A stretch of 28,326 bases of DNA. Origin: a virus. The translations under genes were made by a program, and so were the position numbers. A model generated the notes under the pieces. It was not told the origin of the DNA. It worked only from the letters and a program-made list of their open reading frames with translations, and searched no databases. Of this stretch, positions 9,213 through 16,659 are shown in pieces; within the stretch, counting starts at the first letter, position 1, and each line of letters starts with the position of its first letter. The stretch lies in the IMG/VR virus record IMGVR_UViG_3300037961_002238, positions 1 to 28,326 of that record. One strand, given 5' to 3'.

Positions 9213-9245
9213 AAACAAAATAGAATTTATTATATTTATAAAAAA
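9213..9245 (+). promoter_or_regulatory. Composite promoter-like element, copy 2
   Basis: AAACAAA (9213-9219), 11 bases, TATATTTATA (9231-9240) and an A run. The downstream ATG (9254) is 41 bases from the element start, the same geometry as at 5797. Its place immediately after a terminator favours a promoter over a purely translational signal. Confidence 0.58.
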
Positions 9246-9253
9246 GTAGTACT

Positions 9254-9427
9254 ATGATAACAGTAAAAAAAGAATACTTAGAACGATATATTGGTAGTAA
9301 AAGACTTACGCTAGGTGAAATGAAACAAGGGCAATTAGAATCAGTAAGAGCTATACATGGTGACAAGTATTTTGAAACAGTAAAAGAAACTAAAAAACCT
9401 AAAAAGAGTGATACAAGCGATAGCTGA
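9254..9427 (+). CDS. Small charged protein (57 aa)
   Basis: A short ORF beginning MITVKKEYLERYIGSKRLTL and ending in a Lys-rich tail (KKPKKSDTSDS). The middle, LGEMKQGQLESVRAIHGDKYF, is predicted helical. It is the first gene after the composite element at 9213 and overlaps the next gene by 20 bases, so it is probably translated. I do not recognise the family. Its neighbours are structural, so a small virion or assembly factor is possible. Confidence 0.6.
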   Translation: MITVKKEYLERYIGSKRLTLGEMKQGQLESVRAIHGDKYFETVKETKKPKKSDTSDS

Positions 9428-9854
9428 TAAAGACCAAGCCTTAACACCCAATTCTTTTTATGTGATGATAGGTGATGAGCTTGATAATTCTTATAAGCCT
9501 CTTATTCTCATACAAAGTCAAATGACAAGCGTAGATACTCGTTTTCTGCCTTTTAGTTGGGACTTTACATCACACCCTAAGAGATATGCGAAATTTGAGT
9601 TTAATATAAGTAATGATGGCACTGGTGATGCAGGTGTGGGAAAATTAGGAGTAGGAACTGAGACTAGACCATTTGGGTTTTATAATTTGAAAATATATCA
9701 AAACATATCAGATAGTAATACAGATATTAATTTAGTAAGTAAAATAATATATAAATCAATGATGTACATTAATACTGTTAATAATGACAATGTAGAGTAC
9801 AAAGAATATAGTCCAAAAACAAACTCTCCTATATATATAACTAATCCACTTTAA
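9408..9854 (+). CDS. Putative minor structural protein (148 aa)
   Basis: The frame opens with GTG at 9408, overlapping the previous gene by 20 bases. An in-frame ATG at 9465 (residue 20) is the alternative start. The protein is beta-rich with aromatic strands (RFLPFSWDFTSHPKRYAKFE, RPFGFYNLKIYQN) and no membrane segment. It sits directly before the portal gene with a 1-base gap. I cannot assign a family. Context suggests a virion component of neck or tail. Confidence 0.65.
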   Translation: MIQAIADKDQALTPNSFYVMIGDELDNSYKPLILIQSQMTSVDTRFLPFSWDFTSHPKRYAKFEFNISNDGTGDAGVGKLGVGTETRPFGFYNLKIYQNISDSNTDINLVSKIIYKSMMYINTVNNDNVEYKEYSPKTNSPIYITNPL

Positions 9855-9855
9855 G

Positions 9856-11802
9856 ATGGCAAAAAATAAATCAAAATACAATATGTCAGTAGTGAATATG
9901 TCACACTACAATATCCCTCATATTATAGAAAATGATAATAAAGACTATATATCTTTTGGTATAAATAATCTATATCCACAATACCTGATTGAGCTATTTA
10001 CTGGCTCAGGTATTAATTCAGCTATAATAAAAGGGGTTGCATCAATGATAGCAGGTGACCAGCAAGGAACATATCAAGGTCTTGATGTAGTTGATAAAGA
10101 TATATTAGAGGGGGGAGAAAAAGAGCAATATTTACAGTTTGCTAAGTTAATGAACAAAGGCGACAGAAACACCCTTAAAAACTTAGCGTTTGATTTAAAA
10201 CTATTTGGAACGTGTTACATTAATACTATATATAATAAAACAAAGACAGCAATAGCTGAAATAAAGCACGTACCAGCACAATACATACGAAGTGGAAAAG
10301 TAGATAGTTATGGTAAAGTAAATGAATTTTACTATTCTTATGACTGGTCTAATGAACGTAAATACAAGCCACACGTTATAAAGGCATTTGATCCTGATAA
10401 TAGAACAGATACTTCACAACTATTACAAGTTAAAGAATACAACCCTCAATCATTTTACTATGGTATTCCTGACTATGTTGGTGGGACTGACTACATACAG
10501 CTGGATATGAGTATCGCTGAACTACATCTTGCCAACATAGACAATAATTTTATGCCTAGTTGTATGCTTAATTTTTCTAATGGAATACCATCAGACGAGG
10601 AGAGAATGCAGCTAGAACGTAAAATTAATGAAAAATTTAGTGGATCAGGAAATAGTGGAAAACTAATTATTACTTTTAACGACGGAAAAGAAACAGCACC
10701 AGAAGTAGTGCCATTAAACACAGGTGACAATGATGACAAATATCAATTTTTGTCTAGTGAAGTAAATAGAAAAGTATTAACAGCACATAGAATAGTTAGC
10801 CCATTATTATTTGGGGTAAAAGCTGAAAGTGGTTTTGGTAACAATGCAGAAGAAATCAAAGATAGTTTTGAACTATTATTATCTAGCGTTATAAAACCTT
10901 TCCAGCACACGCTTTTAGAAGGTTTAGGTCAGATATTTAGAGTAAATGGTATAGATAGCTTAGATATATACTTTAAGACTGTTAAGCCTGCTGAATTCAT
11001 GGATGTTGAAAAAGTAGTAGATGAAGTAAAAGAAGGTATTGATATAGAAGATGTTACTATTGAAAAGATGGAAAACCTTATTTCTAAGCACAAAAAAAAA
11101 AATTTTAATGCAATAGAAGTTGAAGACGACAAGGTTTGCTTGGATTATTTTGATGATATAGGTATTACATTAGATGATGAGGAGTGGTTTGAAGCACATG
11201 TAGACGAAATAGAAGATCATAAGCTAGACAAAAGATACCATGAGTTTGCTTATGCTCCAGCAGGAACTCCAAACGTAGCTGACAGCTCATCTGACGTTGG
11301 AATGTTTAGAATACTATACAGATACTCTCAAACACTATCTGTAAATAAAAAGACAGGACAAATAAGTAGTAGAGAATTCTGTCAAAAGATGGTAGCTAAG
11401 TCAGTAGCAGGAACATTATACAGAATGGAAGACCTAGAGAAAGCATCTACAAAGGCTGTAAACAAAGGATTTGGAGCTGGTGGATCAAATACTTATAATA
11501 TCGCGCTTTATAAAGGTGGGGCGAATTGTCGTCATAAGTGGGAACGAGTGTTCTATTTTAGAAGAAAAGTACCTAAAGGAATGACGTTTGTTGATACAGA
11601 CGGAAAAGAGTATCAAGAAGGTGAGTTTTTGCCTAATGGTACACTAAATAACTTTAAACTAGTATCACAACAATTTGCTAGTGGAAAAGTAGATATGCCA
11701 CAAGATTCAGAAATGAGAAAAACAACGTGGAGAATGAGAAATCATGGGTTCTTAAAACCACGAAAAGAAAAAGAAAGGAGTTATAATACTAAAGTAGGAT
11801 AA
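9856..11802 (+). CDS. Portal protein with C-terminal Cys/His region (648 aa)
   Basis: The portal ring is the DNA channel of the capsid. Residues about 1-375 show portal-like features: FGINNLYPQYLIELFTGSG, then AFDLKLFGTCYI, a VPAQYIRSG segment, and a helical stretch around HRIVSPLLFGVKAESGFGNN before the C-terminal helices. The region about 470-620 is additional. It contains SREFCQKMVAKS (about 505) and YKGGANCRHKWERVF (about 551-565), which recall the Cys/His end of Mu gpF/SPP1 gp7-type head-morphogenesis proteins (inference). No separate minor head gene follows, consistent with a portal plus minor-head fusion. Confidence 0.8.
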   Translation: MAKNKSKYNMSVVNMSHYNIPHIIENDNKDYISFGINNLYPQYLIELFTGSGINSAIIKGVASMIAGDQQGTYQGLDVVDKDILEGGEKEQYLQFAKLMNKGDRNTLKNLAFDLKLFGTCYINTIYNKTKTAIAEIKHVPAQYIRSGKVDSYGKVNEFYYSYDWSNERKYKPHVIKAFDPDNRTDTSQLLQVKEYNPQSFYYGIPDYVGGTDYIQLDMSIAELHLANIDNNFMPSCMLNFSNGIPSDEERMQLERKINEKFSGSGNSGKLIITFNDGKETAPEVVPLNTGDNDDKYQFLSSEVNRKVLTAHRIVSPLLFGVKAESGFGNNAEEIKDSFELLLSSVIKPFQHTLLEGLGQIFRVNGIDSLDIYFKTVKPAEFMDVEKVVDEVKEGIDIEDVTIEKMENLISKHKKKNFNAIEVEDDKVCLDYFDDIGITLDDEEWFEAHVDEIEDHKLDKRYHEFAYAPAGTPNVADSSSDVGMFRILYRYSQTLSVNKKTGQISSREFCQKMVAKSVAGTLYRMEDLEKASTKAVNKGFGAGGSNTYNIALYKGGANCRHKWERVFYFRRKVPKGMTFVDTDGKEYQEGEFLPNGTLNNFKLVSQQFASGKVDMPQDSEMRKTTWRMRNHGFLKPRKEKERSYNTKVG

Positions 11803-11803
11803 T

Positions 11804-12385
11804 ATGAGTACAATACAACACGCACTCTTACTAAGTGCAGAAATGCTAAAAAGAACAGTTCCAATCAGTCAATCTTGTGACGATAACTTAATTCACACAA
11901 TTATACTACAAGCACAAGACAAATACATATTGCCTGTACTTGGACATGACTTATTTGAAAAAATTAAATCTGACATTGCATCTGATTCACTAACAGGTGT
12001 TTATGCAACACTAGTAAAAACATATATTAATAAAGCAATATGTCAATTCACTTATGCTATGTTACTGCCCAATTTAAGAATCAGAAGTGTTAGGCATTCA
12101 GTAGTACAAATGGACAACGAGCAAGGAACATCAGTTAGTGCTGATGATATTGCACCTCTTGTTTCTCAGGCTATGGATATGGGTGAGTTCTACAGAGAAA
12201 GATTAATAGAATACTTGCTTGACAATTCTAGTTCTTTTCCAGAATATAGCTCTAATACAGGGCATGAATTAAGTCCAACAACAAGAAATTATTATAGTGG
12301 GATTAATATGGATCGTAATTATAATGATTCTAATTTATTAAAAAAAGCTGTTTTATCAGCTATGGGAGTTAAGAACGTATGTTGA
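11804..12385 (+). CDS. Head-tail adaptor-like protein (193 aa)
   Basis: A mostly helical protein starting one base after the portal stop. The segment ILQAQDKYILPVLGHDLFEK followed by helices with YINKAICQFTYAMLLPNLRI matches the pattern of head-tail connector (gp6/gp15-like) proteins in Bacteroidota phages. The C-terminus, after RNYYSGINMDRNYN, is flexible. Position after the portal supports an adaptor role at the neck. Family recognition is from memory of the pattern. Confidence 0.65.
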   Translation: MSTIQHALLLSAEMLKRTVPISQSCDDNLIHTIILQAQDKYILPVLGHDLFEKIKSDIASDSLTGVYATLVKTYINKAICQFTYAMLLPNLRIRSVRHSVVQMDNEQGTSVSADDIAPLVSQAMDMGEFYRERLIEYLLDNSSSFPEYSSNTGHELSPTTRNYYSGINMDRNYNDSNLLKKAVLSAMGVKNVC

Positions 12386-12510
12386 GAGGAAAATACAATA
12401 CTAAGTTTGCGAAAAGCAACTTTGCTAAATTAAAAAACTATATTAAAAAATTAAGTAATGGCAAATCAAAGATTAACAGACCGGACAGCACTCGCATCTC
12501 AGACAGCTAA
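12379..12510 (+). CDS. Possible very small basic protein (43 aa)
   Basis: The ATG at 12379 overlaps the end of the adaptor gene by 7 bases and the frame runs 53 bases into the next gene. It would encode a Lys/Asn-rich peptide, with MLRGKYNTKFAKSNFAKLKN at its start. It accounts for the 72-bp gap between the two neighbours, but there is no motif, and the long overlap makes it uncertain. Confidence 0.3.
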   Translation: MLRGKYNTKFAKSNFAKLKNYIKKLSNGKSKINRPDSTRISDS

Positions 12511-12985
12511 TGATGATCTCTATATGGTGGTTGATACCTCAGATACTACTGGGTCATCATCAGGCACTTCTAAAAAGGTCGATGCAAAATTCGTAATTCA
12601 AACAGATATAAAAAATGTAAATTTAGACCTAGACACAACACCTCTAACTTTAGTTGCTGCACCAGGAGCTGGACATATTATACAACCAATTACAATCACC
12701 CTTATTTATACTTATGGAACTACAGATTCAACTCTTAGTAATTATGTGTATGTGGGTTATGATAGTAGTGATACAGGCAATTATTTAGTACGTCAAAGAG
12801 ATTTTATAAAAAATCAATCTACTAATGGAACTTATGTTCTTGGAGCACCAAACGCAACTTCAGCTCTAGGAACTCTTGAAGAAACAATAGATAATAAGGC
12901 TCTATATCTATATTCTAGTGTAGATTTAGGTGGTGATGGAACAATAAAGGCTTACGTAACATATCAAATAGTAAAGATTACTTAA
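12458..12985 (+). CDS. Fibre- or decoration-like virion protein (175 aa)
   Basis: The first 50 residues (RLTDRTALASQTANDDLYMV, then VDTSDTTGSSSGTSKKVD) match a widespread phage module found at the N-terminus of head-fibre and tail-fibre proteins, where it acts as a virion anchor. The remaining 120 residues form a compact beta domain (TLIYTYG, YVYVGYDSSDTG, IKAYVTYQIVKIT). A short protein of this plan could be a head decoration or short fibre. The stop overlaps the ATG of the outer-membrane protein gene (TAATG). Confidence 0.65.
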   Translation: MANQRLTDRTALASQTANDDLYMVVDTSDTTGSSSGTSKKVDAKFVIQTDIKNVNLDLDTTPLTLVAAPGAGHIIQPITITLIYTYGTTDSTLSNYVYVGYDSSDTGNYLVRQRDFIKNQSTNGTYVLGAPNATSALGTLEETIDNKALYLYSSVDLGGDGTIKAYVTYQIVKIT

Positions 12986-14007
12986 TGATTAGATTCATAT
13001 TAATATTAATTCCATTTGTGAGCTATGGTCAGTTTTATAAATACTCTACCATTTATGGTGGTCTGTCTTTACAAAGCGAAATAGCACCAATAGAAACATA
13101 TCAATATATTAATAATGAACTAATAGAAACAACTCCAGATTTTGGTGATAACTATAGGTATTTTATTGGAATAAAGAAATTATCAAGATTTAAGTTTGAA
13201 AAAAAACCTAAATTCTATTATGACGGACTTGAGCAAAATGCAAGTCAATATCGGTCGCCTGTAAATAAGTTTGAGTATCTACTACAATATGAAAGAATAA
13301 AACAATATGGTAGGGAGTTTAACAATCACACAATTTGGTTTAGATATGTAGGTGAATATACTAGTACTAAAATAATATCAAGCAACAATGGTTATATAGA
13401 TCTAGTTTATAAATCTTTAGACATACGTTTTAAACGCGATTTTAAAGGTTTTAGAGCCACTTTAGGCGCTATTATAAGGAATCACCCCACTTATGGCATA
13501 AACCCCTTTAAAAACGATTTTCCAAATTACAATGATTTTAAAGAAACAGCAATAGCTTTGGGTTATGAGCAAGAATTTTACTATATAGATGCAAACCAAA
13601 ATGGACATTTAGATAGACTAGAGCAGTCATTTTTTAGATGGATTAAAGATGGTAATATAGTTGCACAAAATAATGCACAGTTTTTACAATATTATGGTAC
13701 TATTCCAACAAGATACAATCAACAAAAACTAGAAGAACTGGGCAATCAATACAGTATAAGTGGTGTAGTAGGTTTGTCTTATTATTATTATCAAGACAAT
13801 TATTTTATACTAGCTTATGGCAATTACTTTTTTGTAAATAAAGAAATTACAGAATATGGTAGTACTAGCAATGATTATGACTATGGTGTTATAGGTAATT
13901 ACAAGCTATCTAAGACACTATCTATATACACGCAAATAGAATACCTTAATTACTTTGGTAGAGAAAATAAAAATATAAATATTGGATTAAATTATATAAT
14001 ACTATGA
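12985..14007 (+). CDS. Secreted outer-membrane beta-barrel-like protein (340 aa)
   Basis: MIRFILILIPFVSYGQF is a short signal peptide ending in the SYGQ form common in Bacteroidota. The rest is a succession of amphipathic, Tyr/Phe-rich strands separated by polar turns (for example YILAYGNYFF, DYGVIGNYKLSKTLSIYTQI), ending in NINIGLNYIIL, which resembles the C-terminal beta-signal of outer-membrane barrels. Residues 202-213 (DANQNGHLDRLE) fit the EF-hand loop pattern with acidic or Asn ligands at 1, 3, 5, 9 and 12. It sits at the head of the lysis/envelope cassette. Function is unknown: superinfection exclusion, envelope disruption or a virion role are possible. Confidence 0.6.
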   Translation: MIRFILILIPFVSYGQFYKYSTIYGGLSLQSEIAPIETYQYINNELIETTPDFGDNYRYFIGIKKLSRFKFEKKPKFYYDGLEQNASQYRSPVNKFEYLLQYERIKQYGREFNNHTIWFRYVGEYTSTKIISSNNGYIDLVYKSLDIRFKRDFKGFRATLGAIIRNHPTYGINPFKNDFPNYNDFKETAIALGYEQEFYYIDANQNGHLDRLEQSFFRWIKDGNIVAQNNAQFLQYYGTIPTRYNQQKLEELGNQYSISGVVGLSYYYYQDNYFILAYGNYFFVNKEITEYGSTSNDYDYGVIGNYKLSKTLSIYTQIEYLNYFGRENKNINIGLNYIIL

Positions 14008-14087
14008 AAAGATTAATATGTAAAATAATTAAATTTTTAACCTTTGGCAGCTTTTGTGGTGGTTGCTGTAATAAATGTGACAAATGA
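14004..14087 (+). CDS. Cysteine-rich 27-residue peptide
   Basis: This tiny gene has ATGA overlaps at both ends: its ATG overlaps the stop of the barrel gene (14004-14007), and its TGA overlaps the ATG of the next gene (14084-14087). Such exact coupling strongly favours real translation. The peptide starts with a basic hydrophobic helix (MKRLICKIIKFLTFG) and ends FCGGCCNKCDK, with four cysteines within eight residues plus one earlier. I have seen similar short Cys-tailed peptides in phages of this host group but know no function. A membrane-active or disulfide-linked role in lysis is only a guess. Confidence 0.6.
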   Translation: MKRLICKIIKFLTFGSFCGGCCNKCDK

Positions 14088-14359
14088 AAATAAACGAAAA
14101 AAGCGAGTTTACACTTGATCTAAAAACAATTATACTTATTGTAGGCTTTATAATATCACTATCAGCTACATACTATACCCTACAAGCTGACATTGAAGAA
14201 GCTAAAAAACTTCCTAAGCTACCTATAAGTGAAAAGGAATTTGAACTTAAGGACGAACTGATACGGACGACAATTATGAGCAACGCAGATAGGCTTGAAA
14301 AAATAGAAAATAAATTAAATAAAATAGATGAAAGGTTGTATAACATTAATAATAAGTAG
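14084..14359 (+). CDS. Membrane-anchored coiled-coil protein, lysis-cassette type (91 aa)
   Basis: One transmembrane helix (residues about 13-33, LKTIILIVGFIISLSATYYT) follows a short cytoplasmic N-terminus. Residues about 36-91 are highly charged and predicted to form a coiled coil ending in RLEKIENKLNKIDERLYNI. This architecture resembles i-spanin-like or holin-accessory proteins. It lies between the Cys-rich peptide and a secreted thioredoxin-like protein, upstream of the endolysin. Role inferred from topology and context. Confidence 0.6.
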   Translation: MKINEKSEFTLDLKTIILIVGFIISLSATYYTLQADIEEAKKLPKLPISEKEFELKDELIRTTIMSNADRLEKIENKLNKIDERLYNINNK

Positions 14360-14654
14360 TATAGCTTTTCTGTGTTATTCACAAGTATCTGTTATACATT
14401 TTAACAGTAGTTGGAATACGGAAAATTCTATTGATATAAGTGAGCTTAAAGATTGTAAAAAACAAAGTGTTCTAATTTGTCACAATGAAGATTTAAAAGA
14501 TAAATACAATATTAAGTCTGTACCTACAATAGTAATACTAGACGAAGGTGCTGAGGTTACAAGGTTTGAAGCAAATATAATGATGGAACTAAATGTAACT
14601 AGAAAAGACATACAAAAACAAATAGACAAAATATACTTAGCTAAATTTGAATAA
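14328..14654 (+). CDS. Secreted thioredoxin-fold-like protein lacking CXXC (108 aa)
   Basis: The start ATG lies 32 bases inside the previous gene. The first 19 residues, MKGCITLIISSIAFLCYSQ, form a signal peptide. The mature part follows the thioredoxin pattern: a first strand VSVIHFNSSWN at the place where WCGPC would follow, a later YNIKSVPTIVILDEGAEVTR with the conserved cis-proline context (VPT), and a C-terminal helix. The redox CXXC is absent and replaced by NSSWNTEN. It is probably a periplasmic protein with the thioredoxin fold used for binding rather than redox chemistry (inference). Confidence 0.6.
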   Translation: MKGCITLIISSIAFLCYSQVSVIHFNSSWNTENSIDISELKDCKKQSVLICHNEDLKDKYNIKSVPTIVILDEGAEVTRFEANIMMELNVTRKDIQKQIDKIYLAKFE

Positions 14655-15151
14655 TGTTAATAAGCAAAAATTTTACATTAGCAGAACTTACTAAAAGCAA
14701 TACAGCTACAAGACTTGGTATTTCTAACACACCCGACAAGGAAGGAATACACAAACTCAGACTTTTAGCCACCGAACTCTTACAACCACTCAGGAATGCA
14801 GTTGGTCCTCTAAGGGTAACAAGTGGCTATAGGTCTGAAAGCCTTAACTCAGCAATAGGTGGCTCAAGTAAGTCACAACATACTAAATGCGAGGCTGTGG
14901 ACTTACAGTTTGTTAAGCGTGGACGTATGGACAATATGCGAATCTTTAATGCTATTGTTACATTAGGTTTAGATTTTGACCAATTGATATTAGAGTTTGG
15001 TGGTGCAACAGCAGAAAAAGACAGCGACAATCCTGATTGGATTCATATAAGTTGGAAGATAACAGGAAACAGAAGGCAAATTTTAGTTGCTTATAAAGAT
15101 GAAAACAATAGAACTAAATATAGACCTAAAAAAAACTATTACGCAATATGA
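14654..15151 (+). CDS. Endolysin, peptidase M15 family (165 aa)
   Basis: A zinc-dependent D-alanyl peptidase that cuts peptidoglycan cross-links at lysis. The M15_3 signature is present: VTSGYRSESLNSAIGG (55-70), SQHTKCEAVDL (74-84) with zinc ligands His76 and Asp83, a Glu114 candidate catalytic base in LILEFGG, and WIHISW (129-134) with the third ligand His131. The usual Gly after HTK is Cys79 here, an unusual substitution next to the active site. No signal peptide, so export depends on the holin. It overlaps the next gene by ATGA (15148-15151). Confidence 0.88.
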   Translation: MLISKNFTLAELTKSNTATRLGISNTPDKEGIHKLRLLATELLQPLRNAVGPLRVTSGYRSESLNSAIGGSSKSQHTKCEAVDLQFVKRGRMDNMRIFNAIVTLGLDFDQLILEFGGATAEKDSDNPDWIHISWKITGNRRQILVAYKDENNRTKYRPKKNYYAI

Positions 15152-15528
15152 GTATCTTAAGTAAATTATTCGGCAATATGTCATTAGATGTTAATAAGTT
15201 GGTTGATAACGTAGTAACAACTGATGCTGAACGTAAAGAATTAAAGATTAAATTGAAGCAAATGATTTTAGATGCTCAAGCAAATGCAGAGGAACAAATA
15301 ACTAGAAGGTGGGAAAGTGATAATAAAGCTGGGTGGTTACCAGCTAACATTAGACCTTTGACATTAGCCTTCTTAATTATATCAACAGTGCTACTAGTAT
15401 TTATTGATAGTGGTACAATTAGTTTTAATGTAGATGATAAATGGAAATCACTTTTAGAAATATGCCTAATAACAACAATAGGAGCTTATTTTGGGAGTAG
15501 AGGGTTTGAAAAAATTAAAAAGAAATAA
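15148..15528 (+). CDS. Holin-like protein, 3-TM type (126 aa)
   Basis: The N-terminal half is a charged amphipathic helix (VTTDAERKELKIKLKQMI), followed by ITRRWESDNKAGWLPANIRP, the signature before the first membrane helix in GTA_holin_3TM-type proteins. Two clear hydrophobic helices follow (LTLAFLIISTVLLVFIDSG and LLEICLITTIGAYFG), and the protein ends in a basic tail (KKK). It follows the endolysin with a 4-base overlap. It probably permeabilises the inner membrane to release the M15 enzyme. Confidence 0.75.
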   Translation: MSILSKLFGNMSLDVNKLVDNVVTTDAERKELKIKLKQMILDAQANAEEQITRRWESDNKAGWLPANIRPLTLAFLIISTVLLVFIDSGTISFNVDDKWKSLLEICLITTIGAYFGSRGFEKIKKK

Positions 15529-15548
15529 AACAACTCAAAGAATATAGG

Positions 15549-16295
15549 TTGCGGTTAACAAAGTCGGAACACGACTTAATAAAAAATATACGCCAATCTG
15601 AAGGCAACACCCTAAACAACGTCTTGTGCGTGGGTGATTTACATGAGCCATTTTGTTTATCAGGATATAAAGAACATTGTGTTGATGTTTACAATAAATA
15701 TGACTGTAATACTGTTGTATTTTTAGGTGACATTATTGATTCACATTTTAGCAGCTTCCATACAGCTGACCCAGATGGCTATGGAGCAGGTGAAGAACTA
15801 GACAGAGCAATAGACAAAATACAAGAATGGTATAAGTTATTTAACAATAAAACAGTTCCTAATGGAGTGTCAGTTTGCATAGGCAACCATGACGCCATAG
15901 TAAGGCGTAAGAGTTTTGAAGCAGGTATAAGCAAGAAATGGGTGAGAGATTATAATGAAGTTTTACACGTTCCTGATTGGGATTTTAAAGAAGTACACAA
16001 AATAGATGGAGTTATATATACACATGGCACAGGAAGTTCAGGAAGAAATGCGGCTGTAAATAAAGCCTTACAATTTGGTGATTCCACTGTGCAAGGTCAT
16101 ATCCATACTGAAAGTTCAATAATTTATGCTGGTAAATCTTGGGGAATGCAAGTCGGTTGTGGTGTGGACAGGGAGCAATATGCTATGAACTATAGTAAAT
16201 TTTTTCCTAAAACTTATAAGATTTCTTGTGGAGTCGTTTTAAATAATGGAAAAATTCCGTTAATTTTACCTTTAACTACATTATCTAAACAATAA
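15549..16295 (+). CDS. Metallophosphoesterase (248 aa)
   Basis: All calcineurin-type metallophosphoesterase motifs are present: GDLHE (Asp30, His32), GDIID (Asp61), GNHDA (Asn113, His114), THG (His159) and GHIH (His184, His186). The substrate is unknown; phage members act on nucleotides, RNA or phosphoproteins. The only conventional start is TTG at 15549, giving MRLTKSEHD. The same frame extends back to an ATA at 15525 that overlaps the holin stop TAA by the 4-base ATAA, and would add KQLKEYR, a more natural N-terminus. An AUA start is therefore possible. Confidence 0.85.
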   Translation: MRLTKSEHDLIKNIRQSEGNTLNNVLCVGDLHEPFCLSGYKEHCVDVYNKYDCNTVVFLGDIIDSHFSSFHTADPDGYGAGEELDRAIDKIQEWYKLFNNKTVPNGVSVCIGNHDAIVRRKSFEAGISKKWVRDYNEVLHVPDWDFKEVHKIDGVIYTHGTGSSGRNAAVNKALQFGDSTVQGHIHTESSIIYAGKSWGMQVGCGVDREQYAMNYSKFFPKTYKISCGVVLNNGKIPLILPLTTLSKQ

Positions 16296-16296
16296 T

Positions 16297-16500
16297 ATGA
16301 GTGAAAATAAACACATATACGTAAAAGATATAAAACTAGATGCAGAGTATAGCTACGACAAAAATCGTAACAAAGTGTATAACACTAAAAAACTACGCAG
16401 ACATTTTAATCTTATACTAAAGTTGTGTTCGATGCAGGTGCTTATTCTATCCAGTACGACTTTACATTGGCTGTATTGCCATATCTGGTGTTCACAGTAA
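16297..16500 (+). CDS. Hypothetical protein at the convergent boundary (67 aa)
   Basis: The ATG follows the phosphoesterase stop by one base. The first 40 residues (VKDIKLDAEYSYDKNRNKVY, then NTKKLRRHFNLIL) look like real protein. The last 26 are Cys/Leu/His-rich and read through the 3' end of the opposing HTH gene (overlap 16442-16500), where codon use is dictated by the other strand. It could be a gene with a decayed or shifted end. Function unknown. Confidence 0.42.
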   Translation: MSENKHIYVKDIKLDAEYSYDKNRNKVYNTKKLRRHFNLILKLCSMQVLILSSTTLHWLYCHIWCSQ

Positions 16501-16657
16501 TGTATTTAGATTGTATGTTTACTCCTATTTCTTTAAGCTGTCTAATTACTCCTTGCAAGTCAGCAATCCCAAGATCGTACATAGCATTAAAAGTTGATAT
16601 TGTTTTACCTTCTTTTAGGTAGTTATATAATGTGTATTTTTGTGTTCCTTTTTTCAT
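16442..16657 (-). CDS. HTH_39-like DNA-binding protein (71 aa)
   Basis: The sequence follows the small HTH_39 pattern: TQKYTLYNYLKEGKTISTF, then AMYDLGIADLQGVIRQLKEI with the helix-turn-helix, then a wing with VNTRYGNTANVKSYWIE. Seventy residues is the usual size. It is the last gene of the leftward operon, 2 bases after its upstream neighbour. It is probably a regulator or a small DNA-binding accessory protein. No enzymatic motif. Confidence 0.7.
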   Translation of the reverse strand: MKKGTQKYTLYNYLKEGKTISTFNAMYDLGIADLQGVIRQLKEIGVNIQSKYITVNTRYGNTANVKSYWIE

Positions 16658-16659
16658 AA

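Noticed and set aside
16425-16622. Plus-strand reading frame of 65 codons
   Set aside because: Antisense of the HTH_39-like gene; hydrophobic, Cys/Ser-rich composition typical of a shadow frame.
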